From contig CAMHMO010000003.1 of NCBI GenBank assembly GCA_946186275.1, forward strand, positions 53,388 to 117,387: a DNA stretch of 64,000 nt, in the 5' to 3' direction. The notes beneath the pieces are model-generated. The model was not told the DNA's origin and did not search any database. It saw nothing but the letters and a program-made list of their open reading frames with translations. The stretch is from an uncultured Verrucomicrobiota bacterium. GTDB taxonomy: Bacteria > Verrucomicrobiota > Verrucomicrobiia > Opitutales > UBA9783. Positions 8,879 to 17,234 of this stretch are shown here, one piece after another; position 1 is the stretch's first letter, and each line of letters begins with the position of its first letter. The translations under genes were made by a program, and so were the position numbers.

Positions 8879-10165
8879 TTATTGTGTAATCAAGTTTCGT
8901 ATCTTTTTGCGCAATTCCTGCAAACAATCTTTTATCTTTCCCAAGGCATTTGCAACCGTTTCAAAATCGTTACGACTATCCGCCACTGCTATGGTTGGCA
9001 TATAATGCCGCACTTCCCAATATTTGAAAAGCGTCTCACACCTTTTTAAAACCTTCCCGTACCAGGCTTGAGATTTTTTCAATTTTCCAGCTTTTATTGC
9101 CGAGAGTTCCGCAAGCGTATCCCTGTATATTCTGTACAGACGGCATGCGTCATTGACGCATTCCTGCAGAAGTACCGCGATCCTGCAATACGCTTTTACC
9201 AAATCATCATCTTTGAATAAATCATCAACGAGTCCTTCCCTACCATAATATTCACTCAAACAATACTCGGGGTACTGATAAGTGACACAAGAACCGTAAC
9301 TGTGGAATGATGCCCAATAACCCTCTGGATTCCATTTGGACCATGTAACGTAACCTCGCTGAAACATCCAAAAGATTTCTTCTTGTGCCGTCTTCTCATC
9401 CGCCCAATTAAAAACGTACGGACTGTTCTCGAGCACGCCGTAAAAAAAACCACTCATTCTCTCAATCGAATAACGGGTTCTCCCATTGTACAGAGCAGGT
9501 CCTTTATTGCCAAAGTTATCTTTAAAATAATTGGTACCCGTAAGGTCATCGAAAAACTCATTTCTTGTTTTAACGGTAGCCTCCAGCTGCTCTCTTAATC
9601 CCGAAGGTTCTTGTGAAGCCGGATTCCAAGCAGCACAAGCTTCTTTGTACTTTGTTAATATCGGAGCCGCGGCAAGGATTTGCCATACTTCATCCGGAAT
9701 ATCATCCATGGATGTCCAATGTGGGTTATGAAACTTTTCACACAGCTTATTAAAAACAATTTTTTTCGCCGTAAATTTGTCGATCATATCACCCAGCTCC
9801 CTCAACGCGTGTATGCGGATTTGTTCGCCGTCAAATCGTTTTTTCAGAGATGCCGTATCACCTTCACGCAGATGCATTCTGCAATAATCAAAAAAGCGGA
9901 TTTGGTGTTGCATGGACAGTTTCATCCAATCGATCGTTTTCTCGTACGAACGCATCACGACATCCTTCAATTCCTGTTCGGTGATGCGATATTCCGGTTT
10001 ATGCAGGTTATAAGCATCCCACTCTCGGATACTCTTTTGAATTTCTTGCGAATGTTCCGCAAAATACGCATCCAGCTTCTCCCGAAACGTTTCTCCGTGC
10101 CCCGATAACGATCCGATGCAGGCAAACGCCCCGCCAATGAACAATGTTTTGATTGTATTTCTCAT
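8879..10165 (-). CDS. Sec-exported protein of unknown function (shared-leader gene B)
   Basis: 428 residues with a signal peptide (MRNTIK, hydrophobic core, likely cleavage near GHGET at about residue 24). The mature part is hydrophilic, mostly helical in appearance and rich in charged residues, Tyr and Trp. The C-terminal third contains a possible helical-bundle segment with scattered cysteines. I recognise no family. Its promoter/leader and first codons (ATGAGAAATACAAT) match the genes at 5790-6521 and 32608-33477, which suggests a common expression cassette. AGGA lies 8 bases before the ATG. The bidirectional terminator at 8831 ends it. Confidence 0.6.
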   Translation of the reverse strand: MRNTIKTLFIGGAFACIGSLSGHGETFREKLDAYFAEHSQEIQKSIREWDAYNLHKPEYRITEQELKDVVMRSYEKTIDWMKLSMQHQIRFFDYCRMHLREGDTASLKKRFDGEQIRIHALRELGDMIDKFTAKKIVFNKLCEKFHNPHWTSMDDIPDEVWQILAAAPILTKYKEACAAWNPASQEPSGLREQLEATVKTRNEFFDDLTGTNYFKDNFGNKGPALYNGRTRYSIERMSGFFYGVLENSPYVFNWADEKTAQEEIFWMFQRGYVTWSKWNPEGYWASFHSYGSCVTYQYPEYCLSEYYGREGLVDDLFKDDDLVKAYCRIAVLLQECVNDACRLYRIYRDTLAELSAIKAGKLKKSQAWYGKVLKRCETLFKYWEVRHYMPTIAVADSRNDFETVANALGKIKDCLQELRKKIRNLITQ

Positions 10166-10171
10166 AATACC

Positions 10172-10196
10172 ATCCTGATGACTGTTTTTTTGTCAA
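10172..10196 (-). promoter_or_regulatory. Putative phase-variable promoter, gene B (poly-A tract)
   Basis: Minus-strand TTGACA (10191-10196) begins a run of seven A after TTGAC (T7 at 10185-10191 on the plus strand). CAGGAT at 10172-10177 lies only 13 bases downstream of TTGACA. Four more A would give the optimal 17-base spacer, so the promoter may be in a weak state here. The -10 call is tentative. Confidence 0.4.
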
Positions 10197-10398
10197 GTAT
10201 TTTTTTAAAAAAAATTTAACGCAAATCGGATCGGGGTTGCGGCAAAAAAAGACAAAAACAAATACTGTCGAACGGGGCAACGGGTAACTTCCTAAAAACC
10301 TTCTTTTTAACGGCTTTACAGCAAATACAAAGGAAATGTATTATTTCTTTTCAACAACGCTACATCTGTTCGAAGTATTCTTTTCGAACGCAAACTCT

Positions 10399-11169
10399 TC
10401 AAAATCCGAAAAACCGTTTTACGTTTTCGGTGGTTGCGCGCACGCATTCGTCGAAGGAAATTCCTTTCAACTCCGCCAGTTTCTCGGCAACGTAATGTAC
10501 GTAGGTTGGGAAGTTTTGCTGACCGCGAAACGGTGCCGGTGTCAGATACGGGCTGTCGGTTTCGACGACGATCTGCGATAAATCCGTTGCGATTGCCGTT
10601 TCGTGCGTGTAACCGAAGCGCTTGAAGGTCATGACGCCCGAGTAGGACAACAAACCGCCGTTCTCGGTCACCCATCGTGCGGCTTCGAGATCTTCGACGA
10701 AGCAGTGAAACATCACTTTTTTCAGGTCGAAGTGCGTATATTGCAGAATTTCCTTAATCGCAAAAAAGGCATCGCGGCAGTGGATGACGACCGGCAAGTC
10801 GTAAAGTTGCGCCAGGCGCAGTTGCCGCTCAAAGACCTTCATTTGCAGTTTCATTTGCGCAATGTGCGCGGTATCGAAAATGCCGTGAAAATCCAGACCG
10901 ATTTCCCCAATGCCGACCGCCTGGGGAAGAAACGCGCGCATCCGTTCCAAATCCTGCTCCCAATGCTCTGAAAGTTCCAACGGATAGAGCCCGCAACAAA
11001 ATTTCAATGTCGGAAATTGTTTCGCCAAATCGGCATAAAATGCCCAATCGTGCGCATTAAGCCCGCAGACGATGACGCCTTCAAGGTTGTTTTCGCTCAG
11101 ATGCGACAAAAACTCACCCGCACCGGCAATTCCAAGGTGATCCAAATGACAGTGAGCATCGATGAGCAT
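10399..11169 (-). CDS. tatD: TatD-family metal-dependent DNase
   Basis: From ATG 11167-11169 the product has 256 residues beginning MLIDAHCHLDHLG, the metal-binding HxH motif that starts every TatD protein. Further ligands follow in order: GEIGLDF near residue 88 (Glu), VVIHCRDAF near 130 (His), FHCF near 155 (His) and ETDSPYLTP near 205 (Asp). TatD proteins are TIM-barrel hydrolases acting as 3'-5' exonucleases on DNA. A longer in-frame reading to 11349 exists, but the extra 60 residues come from a degenerate duplicate of the upstream region and are not part of the family. Confidence 0.88.
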   Translation of the reverse strand: MLIDAHCHLDHLGIAGAGEFLSHLSENNLEGVIVCGLNAHDWAFYADLAKQFPTLKFCCGLYPLELSEHWEQDLERMRAFLPQAVGIGEIGLDFHGIFDTAHIAQMKLQMKVFERQLRLAQLYDLPVVIHCRDAFFAIKEILQYTHFDLKKVMFHCFVEDLEAARWVTENGGLLSYSGVMTFKRFGYTHETAIATDLSQIVVETDSPYLTPAPFRGQQNFPTYVHYVAEKLAELKGISFDECVRATTENVKRFFGF

Positions 11170-11590
11170 ATGAAAAAAGCGCGCGTTCGGTATCCGATTC
11201 GCAACTTTTTCAGGATGATTAAAAGCGGTGCAAGAGACAAGCGCGAAATCACGGTGCAAGGTGTCAACGTCGAGATAAAAAAGCGATGCAATGTGCTCCG
11301 TCATTTTAAAAAACGGCAATTTTCGGTTAAGGCGAACGGTCAAAAGCATTGCCGTGATTTTTTTGATGAGAGGGCGATAATGAGCGTTGATGAATATACG
11401 AAAATCGTGCGTTCGGTATCCGAAATACGATCGATTTCATGAACGGTAGAAGGGCATACGGCAGACAAGCGCGAAATTACGGCGCAGGATTTCAACACCA
11501 GTATAAAAAACACAGCGCGACATGCTCCATCCATAAACGAACATCGAACTTTTGACTGCGACAAGTATGCAAAGGTCTTTCGGTGATTTT
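11135..11590. repeat. Two degenerate tandem copies (~228 bp) at the tatD 5' end
   Basis: The tatD start and the DNA before it (about 11135-11362) are repeated in diverged form at about 11363-11590. Matching blocks at a constant offset of 226-229 bases are CGTTCGGTATCCGA (11184 and 11410), AGACAAGCGCGAAAT (11235 and 11463), TG.GCTCC followed by TC (near 11293 and 11521) and a G.TGATTTTTT block (near 11352 and 11582). The outer copy of the start region would read FINAHY where tatD reads LIDAHC. This is an old tandem duplication of the promoter/start region. No gene lies between 11170 and the pgsA start. Confidence 0.7.
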
Positions 11591-11802
11591 TTAAGTAAAA
11601 GTACATGACGGAAGCGACGCAAATGCCAGTAAAAACATCTTATTCCCTTGCGCTTTCAACCCTTGTGCTTTCGATGTGCAAAGTCTCCCGAAGGCGCGGT
11701 CGAATGTTTTTCTCTCATAATCTCACCGTTTTTATCCGTTTGCAGGCGACAATCTCCCAGAACAGGCTTGCGGAACGGGCATTGGAAATAAATAATAAAA
11801 GC

Positions 11803-12378
11803 GTGAATGTGCCGAATGCGATCACGCTGGCGCGTATCCCGCTGATTTTCGCAATCGGTTTTTTCTTTTATGCCTCTTTTGCGGGCTCAAAAACGCTGGC
11901 ATTTATTTTGTACGTAGTGACGGGCGTGACCGACTGGTTGGACGGCTGGGCAGCGCGCAAGTATCATCAAATTTCCGACTTCGGAAAGCTGGCGGATGCG
12001 CTGATTGATAAAATTTTTATCATCGGCATGTTTCTTTTGCTGGCGGGGAAAGGATTGGTTCCGACATGGGGCATTTTCTGCATGTTGCTTATTGTGTGCC
12101 GCGAGTTTTTTATCACCGGATTGCGCGTGATGGTGGCGAAAAACGGAACCGTGCTTGCGGCGGAGAAATCGGGAAAATTAAAAACCATCCTCCAAATCGT
12201 CTTCACGGGTGCGTTTTTTCTCATCGAAATGCTGCGCATCGATGCCGCCGCGTGGTTTCCGAAAGAGGGCATCACTCTCCTGACAATCATCAACAATGTT
12301 TTGTTCGTGACGGCGACGTTTTTGACGGTTCATTCCGGTTGGCATTATTGGCAACGGTATCATCGTTCGCTGTCGTAG
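11803..12378 (+). CDS. pgsA: CDP-diacylglycerol-glycerol-3-phosphate 3-phosphatidyltransferase
   Basis: A CDP-alcohol phosphatidyltransferase with the full signature DWLDGWAARKYHQISDFGKLADALID (D..DG..AR, G...D...D) about 45-70 residues from the start, and four or more membrane helices. It makes phosphatidylglycerol-phosphate at the inner membrane. The frame is open back to 11605, but the family N-terminus VPNAITLARI begins just after GTG 11803, which gives a normal length of 191 residues. ATG 11704 is an alternative start. The preceding open frame looks non-coding. Confidence 0.85.
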   Translation: MNVPNAITLARIPLIFAIGFFFYASFAGSKTLAFILYVVTGVTDWLDGWAARKYHQISDFGKLADALIDKIFIIGMFLLLAGKGLVPTWGIFCMLLIVCREFFITGLRVMVAKNGTVLAAEKSGKLKTILQIVFTGAFFLIEMLRIDAAAWFPKEGITLLTIINNVLFVTATFLTVHSGWHYWQRYHRSLS

Positions 12379-12381
12379 GCA

Positions 12382-12410
12382 TTGCCTCCGTTTCGACGGC
12401 GTGTTAAAAT
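12382..12410 (+). promoter_or_regulatory. Promoter of the T3SS-chaperone gene
   Basis: TTGCCT (12382-12387), a 17-base spacer and TAAAAT (12405-12410), five bases before ATG 12416. The position points to a leaderless transcript starting at this ATG, which supports 12416 rather than the later GTG 12466 as the original start. Confidence 0.5.
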
Positions 12411-12415
12411 AAGAC

Positions 12416-12855
12416 ATGTCGGTGTTTGAGGAATGGTTAAGGCAGTTGGATGAAGAGTTGAAGTTGTGGGCGGTCGGTTGGTTTTGGATGCGGATCAACG
12501 TTGTTTTTTAATGTTTGACGATAAACTGCTGATCGAGATCGGCTACGAACCGTCGGCGCACACATTTCATTTTCAGGGTGCTTTGGAGAGTAAAACCGTT
12601 CCGCAACAAGCCTTTTGTGATGCACTGTTGGAGCATAATCTCGGTTGGAAGGATACCGACGGCGCGGCTTTTGGACTGCAGCTCGGCAGCGAAAAAACAC
12701 AGCTGGTGCAAAGTTTGCCGGTGGCTTCGTGCGATTACGCATTGTTTAATCGTTCTCTGGAGCACTTTGTAAATACCTTTGAATACTGGGTGGGACATAT
12801 CGAAACCCTGAAATCCCCCGAAACGCACGAAAAAACGGCGGGCATTTTGGTATAA
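12416..12855 (+). CDS. CesT-family T3SS chaperone, apparently frameshifted
   Basis: The main frame (from GTG 12466, 129 residues) has the CesT/SycE layout: an L.LDADQRC.L.FDDKLLIEI strand pair, a helix, then strands and a C-terminal helix FVNTFEYWVGHIETL. These chaperones bind and deliver T3SS substrates in the cytoplasm. The first helix of the fold is missing from this frame but is present just upstream as MSVFEEWLRQLDEELKL, starting at ATG 12416 and two bases out of register. The junction lies near 12464-12468. Either the gene is recently inactivated, or the sequence has an error, or translation shifts frame. It is isolated from other T3SS genes. Confidence 0.6.
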
Positions 12856-12886
12856 AAAAATCCGAAATCCGACCGATATATGAGGT

Positions 12887-13783
12887 ATGGTTCCCTTTGC
12901 TTCGTTTCAAGGTATCTACACCGCTCTCGTCACGCCGTTTATTGACGGAAAAATCGATTATGGATCGCTGAAAAATTTGATCGAACGCCAAATCACCTCG
13001 GGCGTTCAGGGATTGGTGCTGGCGGAAATCACGGGCGAAAATCCGACATTGAGCGATGCGGAACGCAGGGAATTACTGTCGTTCGTCGTTCAAACGGTCG
13101 ACGGTCGGTTGCAATTATTGATGACCGTCGATGCCAACGATACGCGGCGGGCATTGGAGCAAATAACCGCTTATGAAACACTCGGGGCGGACGGTTTCCT
13201 CGCCGTAACGCCGTTTTACAATCAGCCGACGCAAAACGGTTTATATTTGCACTTCGAAGCCCTGGCAAAGGCAATCGACAAACCGATTTGTCTGTACTCG
13301 TCGCCGTTTCGTTGCGGCGTGGAGATTGCGCCCGAAACCGTTCGACGTTTGCGGGAAAATCACAAAAACATCGTCGCGATTCAGGAAAACGGCAGTTCGT
13401 GCAATCGCGTTGCACAACTGGTCAAAGAGAACGATGCGGATTTTCGGGTGCTGACAGGCGAAGATGTCATGATGTTGCCGTTTTTCTCGCTCGGTGCCAA
13501 AGGGCTCGTCAGCGTTGCCACAAATTTAATTCCGAATGAAATTGTACAATTGTATCGTTTGGTATCCGAAAATAACTTTGAAGCGGCGGCGGATCTCCAC
13601 CGACGCTATTATGCGCTGTTTCGCGCTTTGACGATCGAAACCAATCCCGTTCCGATCAAATATCTGCTTCAACGTAAAGGCTTGATTAAAAGTGCCGAAG
13701 TTCGCTTGCCGCTGTGCCCGTTGAGCGAAAAAAATGTTGCGGTGATGGAGAAAGCGGTTGAGGCGTTGAAGGGAGAGATTTGA
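12887..13783 (+). CDS. dapA: DapA-family protein lacking the catalytic lysine
   Basis: 298 residues, TIM-barrel of the dihydrodipicolinate synthase/N-acetylneuraminate lyase family. Family landmarks present are the ITGE strand (residues 48-51), TPFYNQPTQ near 108-116, LYSSPFR (Y137) and the GEDVMMLPFFSLGAKGLVSV segment. The Schiff-base lysine of the family IKEA motif is replaced by Gln166 (VAIQENGSS, codon CAG 13382-13384). Without it the normal condensation of pyruvate and aspartate semialdehyde should not occur. It could be inactive, regulatory or repurposed. It is otherwise full length with no frameshift. A weak -10 (TATATG 12877-12882) precedes the ATG by 4 bases. Confidence 0.75.
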   Translation: MVPFASFQGIYTALVTPFIDGKIDYGSLKNLIERQITSGVQGLVLAEITGENPTLSDAERRELLSFVVQTVDGRLQLLMTVDANDTRRALEQITAYETLGADGFLAVTPFYNQPTQNGLYLHFEALAKAIDKPICLYSSPFRCGVEIAPETVRRLRENHKNIVAIQENGSSCNRVAQLVKENDADFRVLTGEDVMMLPFFSLGAKGLVSVATNLIPNEIVQLYRLVSENNFEAAADLHRRYYALFRALTIETNPVPIKYLLQRKGLIKSAEVRLPLCPLSEKNVAVMEKAVEALKGEI

Positions 13784-13995
13784 GAGATAAGCTTTATGTT
13801 GCGACGGTACGAAATGCCTGCGTTTAAATAAAAAATCAGAATCAAAACAACGCTTCTTTACTTTTTAAACGATAAGTGCAACGGAAACGGCGGTTTGCAC
13901 GATGTCGGGCGGCAACGCGAAACAATGCTTCCGAACAGCGTCAACAAATTCGTCAAAACTCCGAATAGCACCGAACGGTATTGCTCCCTGCAAGT

Positions 13996-15354
13996 TCATT
14001 TCCCATCCTTCGTTTCGGGTTCCTTTTCGTCTTCTTCATCCTCTTCTTCATCCCTGCTTTTCTCGTCTTCCGCTTCGTCTTCTTCTCCTGAAATGACAGC
14101 ATCTTTTTCATCCTGCTTCGGAATAAAAAAAGACTCCTCTTCGTTTGCCGGAACTTCTTTTATGACGGACAGCACGGTGTTTTTCTTCGCCTTTTGTTCA
14201 TCATATTCCAGGTGATGGAACGGATAATCCGGAATATCCAACCCCTTGCCGAACGGAAATTGTGAGATACTCGCGAAAAACAATCTGCTTTTACGGTTCG
14301 GTTGCAACGGCAATGCACACATTTCGCAGTGAATAACGGGAATTCCGTTTTTTGGAAACGTATTTTCGTTAAGTCGAATAAACATTCGCGCATCTTTGGC
14401 GATTTGATCATATGTCATGGATTTTAAATTTTTTTCCAGCACTTTTTGGGATGCATCGGTTGCGGGATTTTCGCAAAACAAACAACGCTTGTGCTCTTGC
14501 AACACATGCGTTGCGAATGCCCGTACGGCTTCGATTTTCGGATTTTTCTCTTCTTCCGAAAACTTTTCCCGTGTTTTACCGAAAAGTGCCTTTTGAAACG
14601 GAACGCAACATGCGTATCCGCAGATTGTTTTTTCCAAAAAAAACAATAAAAACGCATGTTGCAATTCGTGCAACCGTTTTTCCGCTTTGTAACGGAACGT
14701 ATTCGGATGTCCGCAACGTGCGCACTCTGCTTTGATTTTCCCTTCCTTATGTCCGTCTTTGAGATGTTCATCATAATCTTTCCGGGTTTTAAAGGTGCGC
14801 ATATTGCATTGCAGACAGACGAACTTTCCGTGATCTTTATGCATATGTTCCAAATATGGTTCTCTTCCTTTGAACCCCTTTGTTTTTTTCGTGCACGGCT
14901 TACCGTCACAAGTTGTCCGCATGCAATCCGGACAAGCGTATAGTTTGTGGCGAACGATTGCATGGATTGCGAACCGTTCGAACGTCGGGAACTTCTGTAA
15001 ACAAGTTCCGCATTGAGTTCGATAATCGATATGTTGCCCGTCTTTATGCAGCTCGTAATCTTCCCTTTTTTCAAAAGTACGCCAACAGTACAGGCACGCT
15101 CTCTTTTTGTGTACCTCGAACATGTGTTTCCGATAGGTATCGAGATCCTTAAAATGTTGTCTGCAATCGCAACACAAGTACGTGCCGTGGTTTAGGAGAA
15201 GGTGTTTTGCCATGGTTTCGAGTTTATGGCAGGAAAACGGCGATTTCGTTCCGTCTTTTTTATGCGCTTCGGCACACTTTCGGCATTCCAAAGCCCCGTA
15301 AGAAATTGCGATCGGCAGACACGCCGTCCCGATGAGCAGTATGAATTTTTTCAT
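13996..15354 (-). CDS. Secreted protein with seven C2H2 zinc-finger-like repeats
   Basis: 452 residues. A Sec signal peptide (MKKFILLIGTACLPIAISYG) is followed by a chain of C-x2-C...H-x3-4-H units. The metal-type residues are C24/C27/H51/H56, C61/C64/H77/H82, C87/C90/H103/H108, C115/C118/H131/H136, C141/C144/H170/H175, C180/C183/H197/H202 and C211/C214/H229/H233. Units 2, 3 and 4 fit the classical C-x2-C-x12-H-x4-H spacing with an aromatic residue in the core position. A second half (240-400) has further CC, CxxC and HxxxxH pairs and the motif SRLF...PFGKGLD..D.PF, shared with the neighbour at 15351. The tail (about 420-452) is very acidic. ATG and stop overlap as ATGA with the upstream gene, so they form one operon. 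I know of no family for it. Periplasmic or outer-surface location is inferred from the signal peptide. Cysteines could instead form disulfides. Confidence 0.8.
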   Translation of the reverse strand: MKKFILLIGTACLPIAISYGALECRKCAEAHKKDGTKSPFSCHKLETMAKHLLLNHGTYLCCDCRQHFKDLDTYRKHMFEVHKKRACLYCWRTFEKREDYELHKDGQHIDYRTQCGTCLQKFPTFERFAIHAIVRHKLYACPDCMRTTCDGKPCTKKTKGFKGREPYLEHMHKDHGKFVCLQCNMRTFKTRKDYDEHLKDGHKEGKIKAECARCGHPNTFRYKAEKRLHELQHAFLLFFLEKTICGYACCVPFQKALFGKTREKFSEEEKNPKIEAVRAFATHVLQEHKRCLFCENPATDASQKVLEKNLKSMTYDQIAKDARMFIRLNENTFPKNGIPVIHCEMCALPLQPNRKSRLFFASISQFPFGKGLDIPDYPFHHLEYDEQKAKKNTVLSVIKEVPANEEESFFIPKQDEKDAVISGEEDEAEDEKSRDEEEDEEDEKEPETKDGK

Positions 15355-16502
15355 AAGTTTTCAGATGCTTTTCCCGTTTCGTTACCCGTTAAAAGAACCG
15401 TATGAGCATCAACCTCCAGAACCTTTTTATGTTTTTTGTTGTCCGTGCTTGTAAGCTTCGTATCGACGGATTTGGTCGAAAACGACGGCGATTGAGGGAC
15501 TTCTGTATTGTCTTTAATCGGTTCGTCGGAGTGATTACGGACACTTTTTTCGTCGCATTCCGACGCAATCTCATTTGCAATCTTCAAATCATCCGACGGA
15601 TTTTTCCCGCTCTTGTCACCGCTTCCGTCAATAACGCAGTAAAACGGATGCGTGACCATATCCAATCCGGTTCCGAAAGGCAGGCGGTCGATTTTTAAGG
15701 CAAACAGGCGACTTTCGGCATTGCGTTGCGCTTTTTTGCCGCAAAAACAGGTAAGGTTTTCGTCTTTCGGCAAAGCCAATACGTGGCTTCCCGAACGCAG
15801 AAAAACATTCGTGCCGATGTGCGGTTGACTGTCGAAAATATCTTTGTCGATGCCTGATGTCAGCCTTCTTTCGCACAAAAAACATAAACCGTGTTTGTCA
15901 TAAACGTGTTTCGAAAAATTCCTTATGCCTTTCAAAAATTTTTTCTTCATGTCATTCGCCCCGTCGCTTTTTAAATGATCCGAATAATCGGTCAAGATTG
16001 CTTCCCGAAACGGTTTGCAACAACGGTAAGGGAGACGTACCGTAACGAAAAAATCAAGCCAGGAACCGTGAAAATGAGCTCCGTGGAGCTGTTGTGACCA
16101 AACGCTGTTTCTTTTTGAAAGAGATAATTGCAGGCAACACGGCAAGTTGCACGGAGGTACGAAACAAACATCTTTTCCCCAGTGCTTTTCCAAGTGACGC
16201 GTCCACTCGATCCGGCTGCGGGAAACACGCAAATTGCATGCAAACCAGACGGCTTCCTTGTGCTCTTTTATTCGGTGCAACCGGTACGATTTTTTATCTT
16301 TGACTGGAAAAGTTTCGCGACAATTCGGGCACAGCCAAAGTGCGTGTTTTGAAACGGCATGTACCGCCAGATGCGTAAAATCGGAATACGATTGCCCGCA
16401 CGACGGGCAGGTGTCGTCGGCAAATATCGCGATGTTTCCGAGAAACGCGAGCGGAAACGATAACAAGATGCAACGGAGAATATGCGAAACACTGTGACGC
16501 AT
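15351..16502 (-). CDS. Secreted C2H2 zinc-finger-like protein, paralogue of the next gene
   Basis: 383 residues with a signal peptide (likely cleavage after NIAIFA, about residue 28). Two regular C2H2 units follow: C32/C35/H48/H53 and C58/C61/H76/H81. A degenerate unit has one cysteine (C89, H103, H107). The second half aligns with the protein at 13996-15354: Y-x-CC-x-PF, HVYDKHGLCFLC against HVLQEHKRCLFC, and SRLF..KI..LPFGTGLD. The C-terminal 90 residues are polar, Ser/Asp/Lys-rich and probably disordered. Its gene is first in the two-gene operon. Upstream on the minus strand are TTGAAA, a 17-base gap and a T-rich -10, with GAAGAAAG before the ATG. Function unknown. Confidence 0.75.
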   Translation of the reverse strand: MRHSVSHILRCILLSFPLAFLGNIAIFADDTCPSCGQSYSDFTHLAVHAVSKHALWLCPNCRETFPVKDKKSYRLHRIKEHKEAVWFACNLRVSRSRIEWTRHLEKHWGKDVCFVPPCNLPCCLQLSLSKRNSVWSQQLHGAHFHGSWLDFFVTVRLPYRCCKPFREAILTDYSDHLKSDGANDMKKKFLKGIRNFSKHVYDKHGLCFLCERRLTSGIDKDIFDSQPHIGTNVFLRSGSHVLALPKDENLTCFCGKKAQRNAESRLFALKIDRLPFGTGLDMVTHPFYCVIDGSGDKSGKNPSDDLKIANEIASECDEKSVRNHSDEPIKDNTEVPQSPSFSTKSVDTKLTSTDNKKHKKVLEVDAHTVLLTGNETGKASENL

Positions 16503-16640
16503 ACTTTCTTCAAAAAATCTGAAAATAAAACATGTTTCAAGTTATTTTTTTCCTTTTTTCAGAATTATTGAAATTTTTTCAAAAACGGTATCGATATTTG
16601 AATTTTACAAAATGCACGGTTCTTGTCGGTATGGGTGAGA

Positions 16641-17234
16641 ATGGTTATCTTTCTGGAAGGCACGGTTGAATTTCTAACCGACAGCGGTGTCTGCCTCAAC
16701 ATTCACGGTGTCGGGTATGAAGTCTTTGTGCCGCAACCGCAGATGTTTGCGTTGCATCAGACGTATCGGTTGTTCACGTATGCGGTTTATCGCGAAGACA
16801 ATCAGCAACTGTACGGATTTGCGACGTTGGAGGAACGCAACTGTTTTAAACTCCTGGTCGAGAAAGTGAACGGCGTCGGTCCGAAGCTGGCACTGACGCT
16901 GTTAACGGCTTTTAAAATGTCGGAACTGTGCGAACTCCTTGTCCGTCAGGATGTTGCGGCGTTGTCGAAATGTCCCGGGGTCGGGAAGAAAACCGCGCAA
17001 CGTCTTGTGTTGGAACTGCAGGGCTGTTTGAAAAAGTTGCCAACGACGATTACGGTCGATGCGCCGAAAAAAGCCTCCGTCTACGACGATGCGGCGGCGG
17101 CGTTGACGGTGCTCGGTTACGCGCCCAAACAAGCCGAAGCGTTAACGGAGAAAGTGCGGGAAACATTCCCCGACGAAGTGACCGTCGAAGGCATTTTAAA
17201 GCGTGCGTTGCAGTCGGTGAAAAAGGGGAAGTAA
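16641..17234 (+). CDS. ruvA: Holliday junction DNA helicase subunit RuvA
   Basis: 197 residues from ATG 16641. The OB-fold domain (residues 1-62) begins with the MVIFLEGTVEF strand and includes HGVGYEVFVP. Two helix-hairpin-helix motifs follow: KVNGVGPKLALTLL and KCPGVGKKTAQRLVLEL. The C-terminal three-helix domain (about 145-195) that contacts RuvB is also present. RuvA tetramers bind four-way junctions and load the RuvB motor during recombination. Codons upstream to 16623 are open but not part of the family. ruvB and ruvC are not nearby. Confidence 0.93.
   Translation: MVIFLEGTVEFLTDSGVCLNIHGVGYEVFVPQPQMFALHQTYRLFTYAVYREDNQQLYGFATLEERNCFKLLVEKVNGVGPKLALTLLTAFKMSELCELLVRQDVAALSKCPGVGKKTAQRLVLELQGCLKKLPTTITVDAPKKASVYDDAAAALTVLGYAPKQAEALTEKVRETFPDEVTVEGILKRALQSVKKGK

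Noticed and set aside
8585..8927. Open frames across tRNA-Tyr, with a GEGFEPP/GRRGIRTPE-like sequence
   Set aside because: This is the well-known spurious translation of a tRNA gene on the opposite strand.
11170..11349. 60-residue N-terminal extension of TatD
   Set aside because: The HxH motif that begins the family starts at ATG 11169. The extension is encoded by the degenerate duplicate region.
14424..15074. Long antisense frames within the zinc-finger-like genes
   Set aside because: They are shadows in other frames of an ORF with a signal peptide and repeated Cys/His pattern, and have no features of their own.
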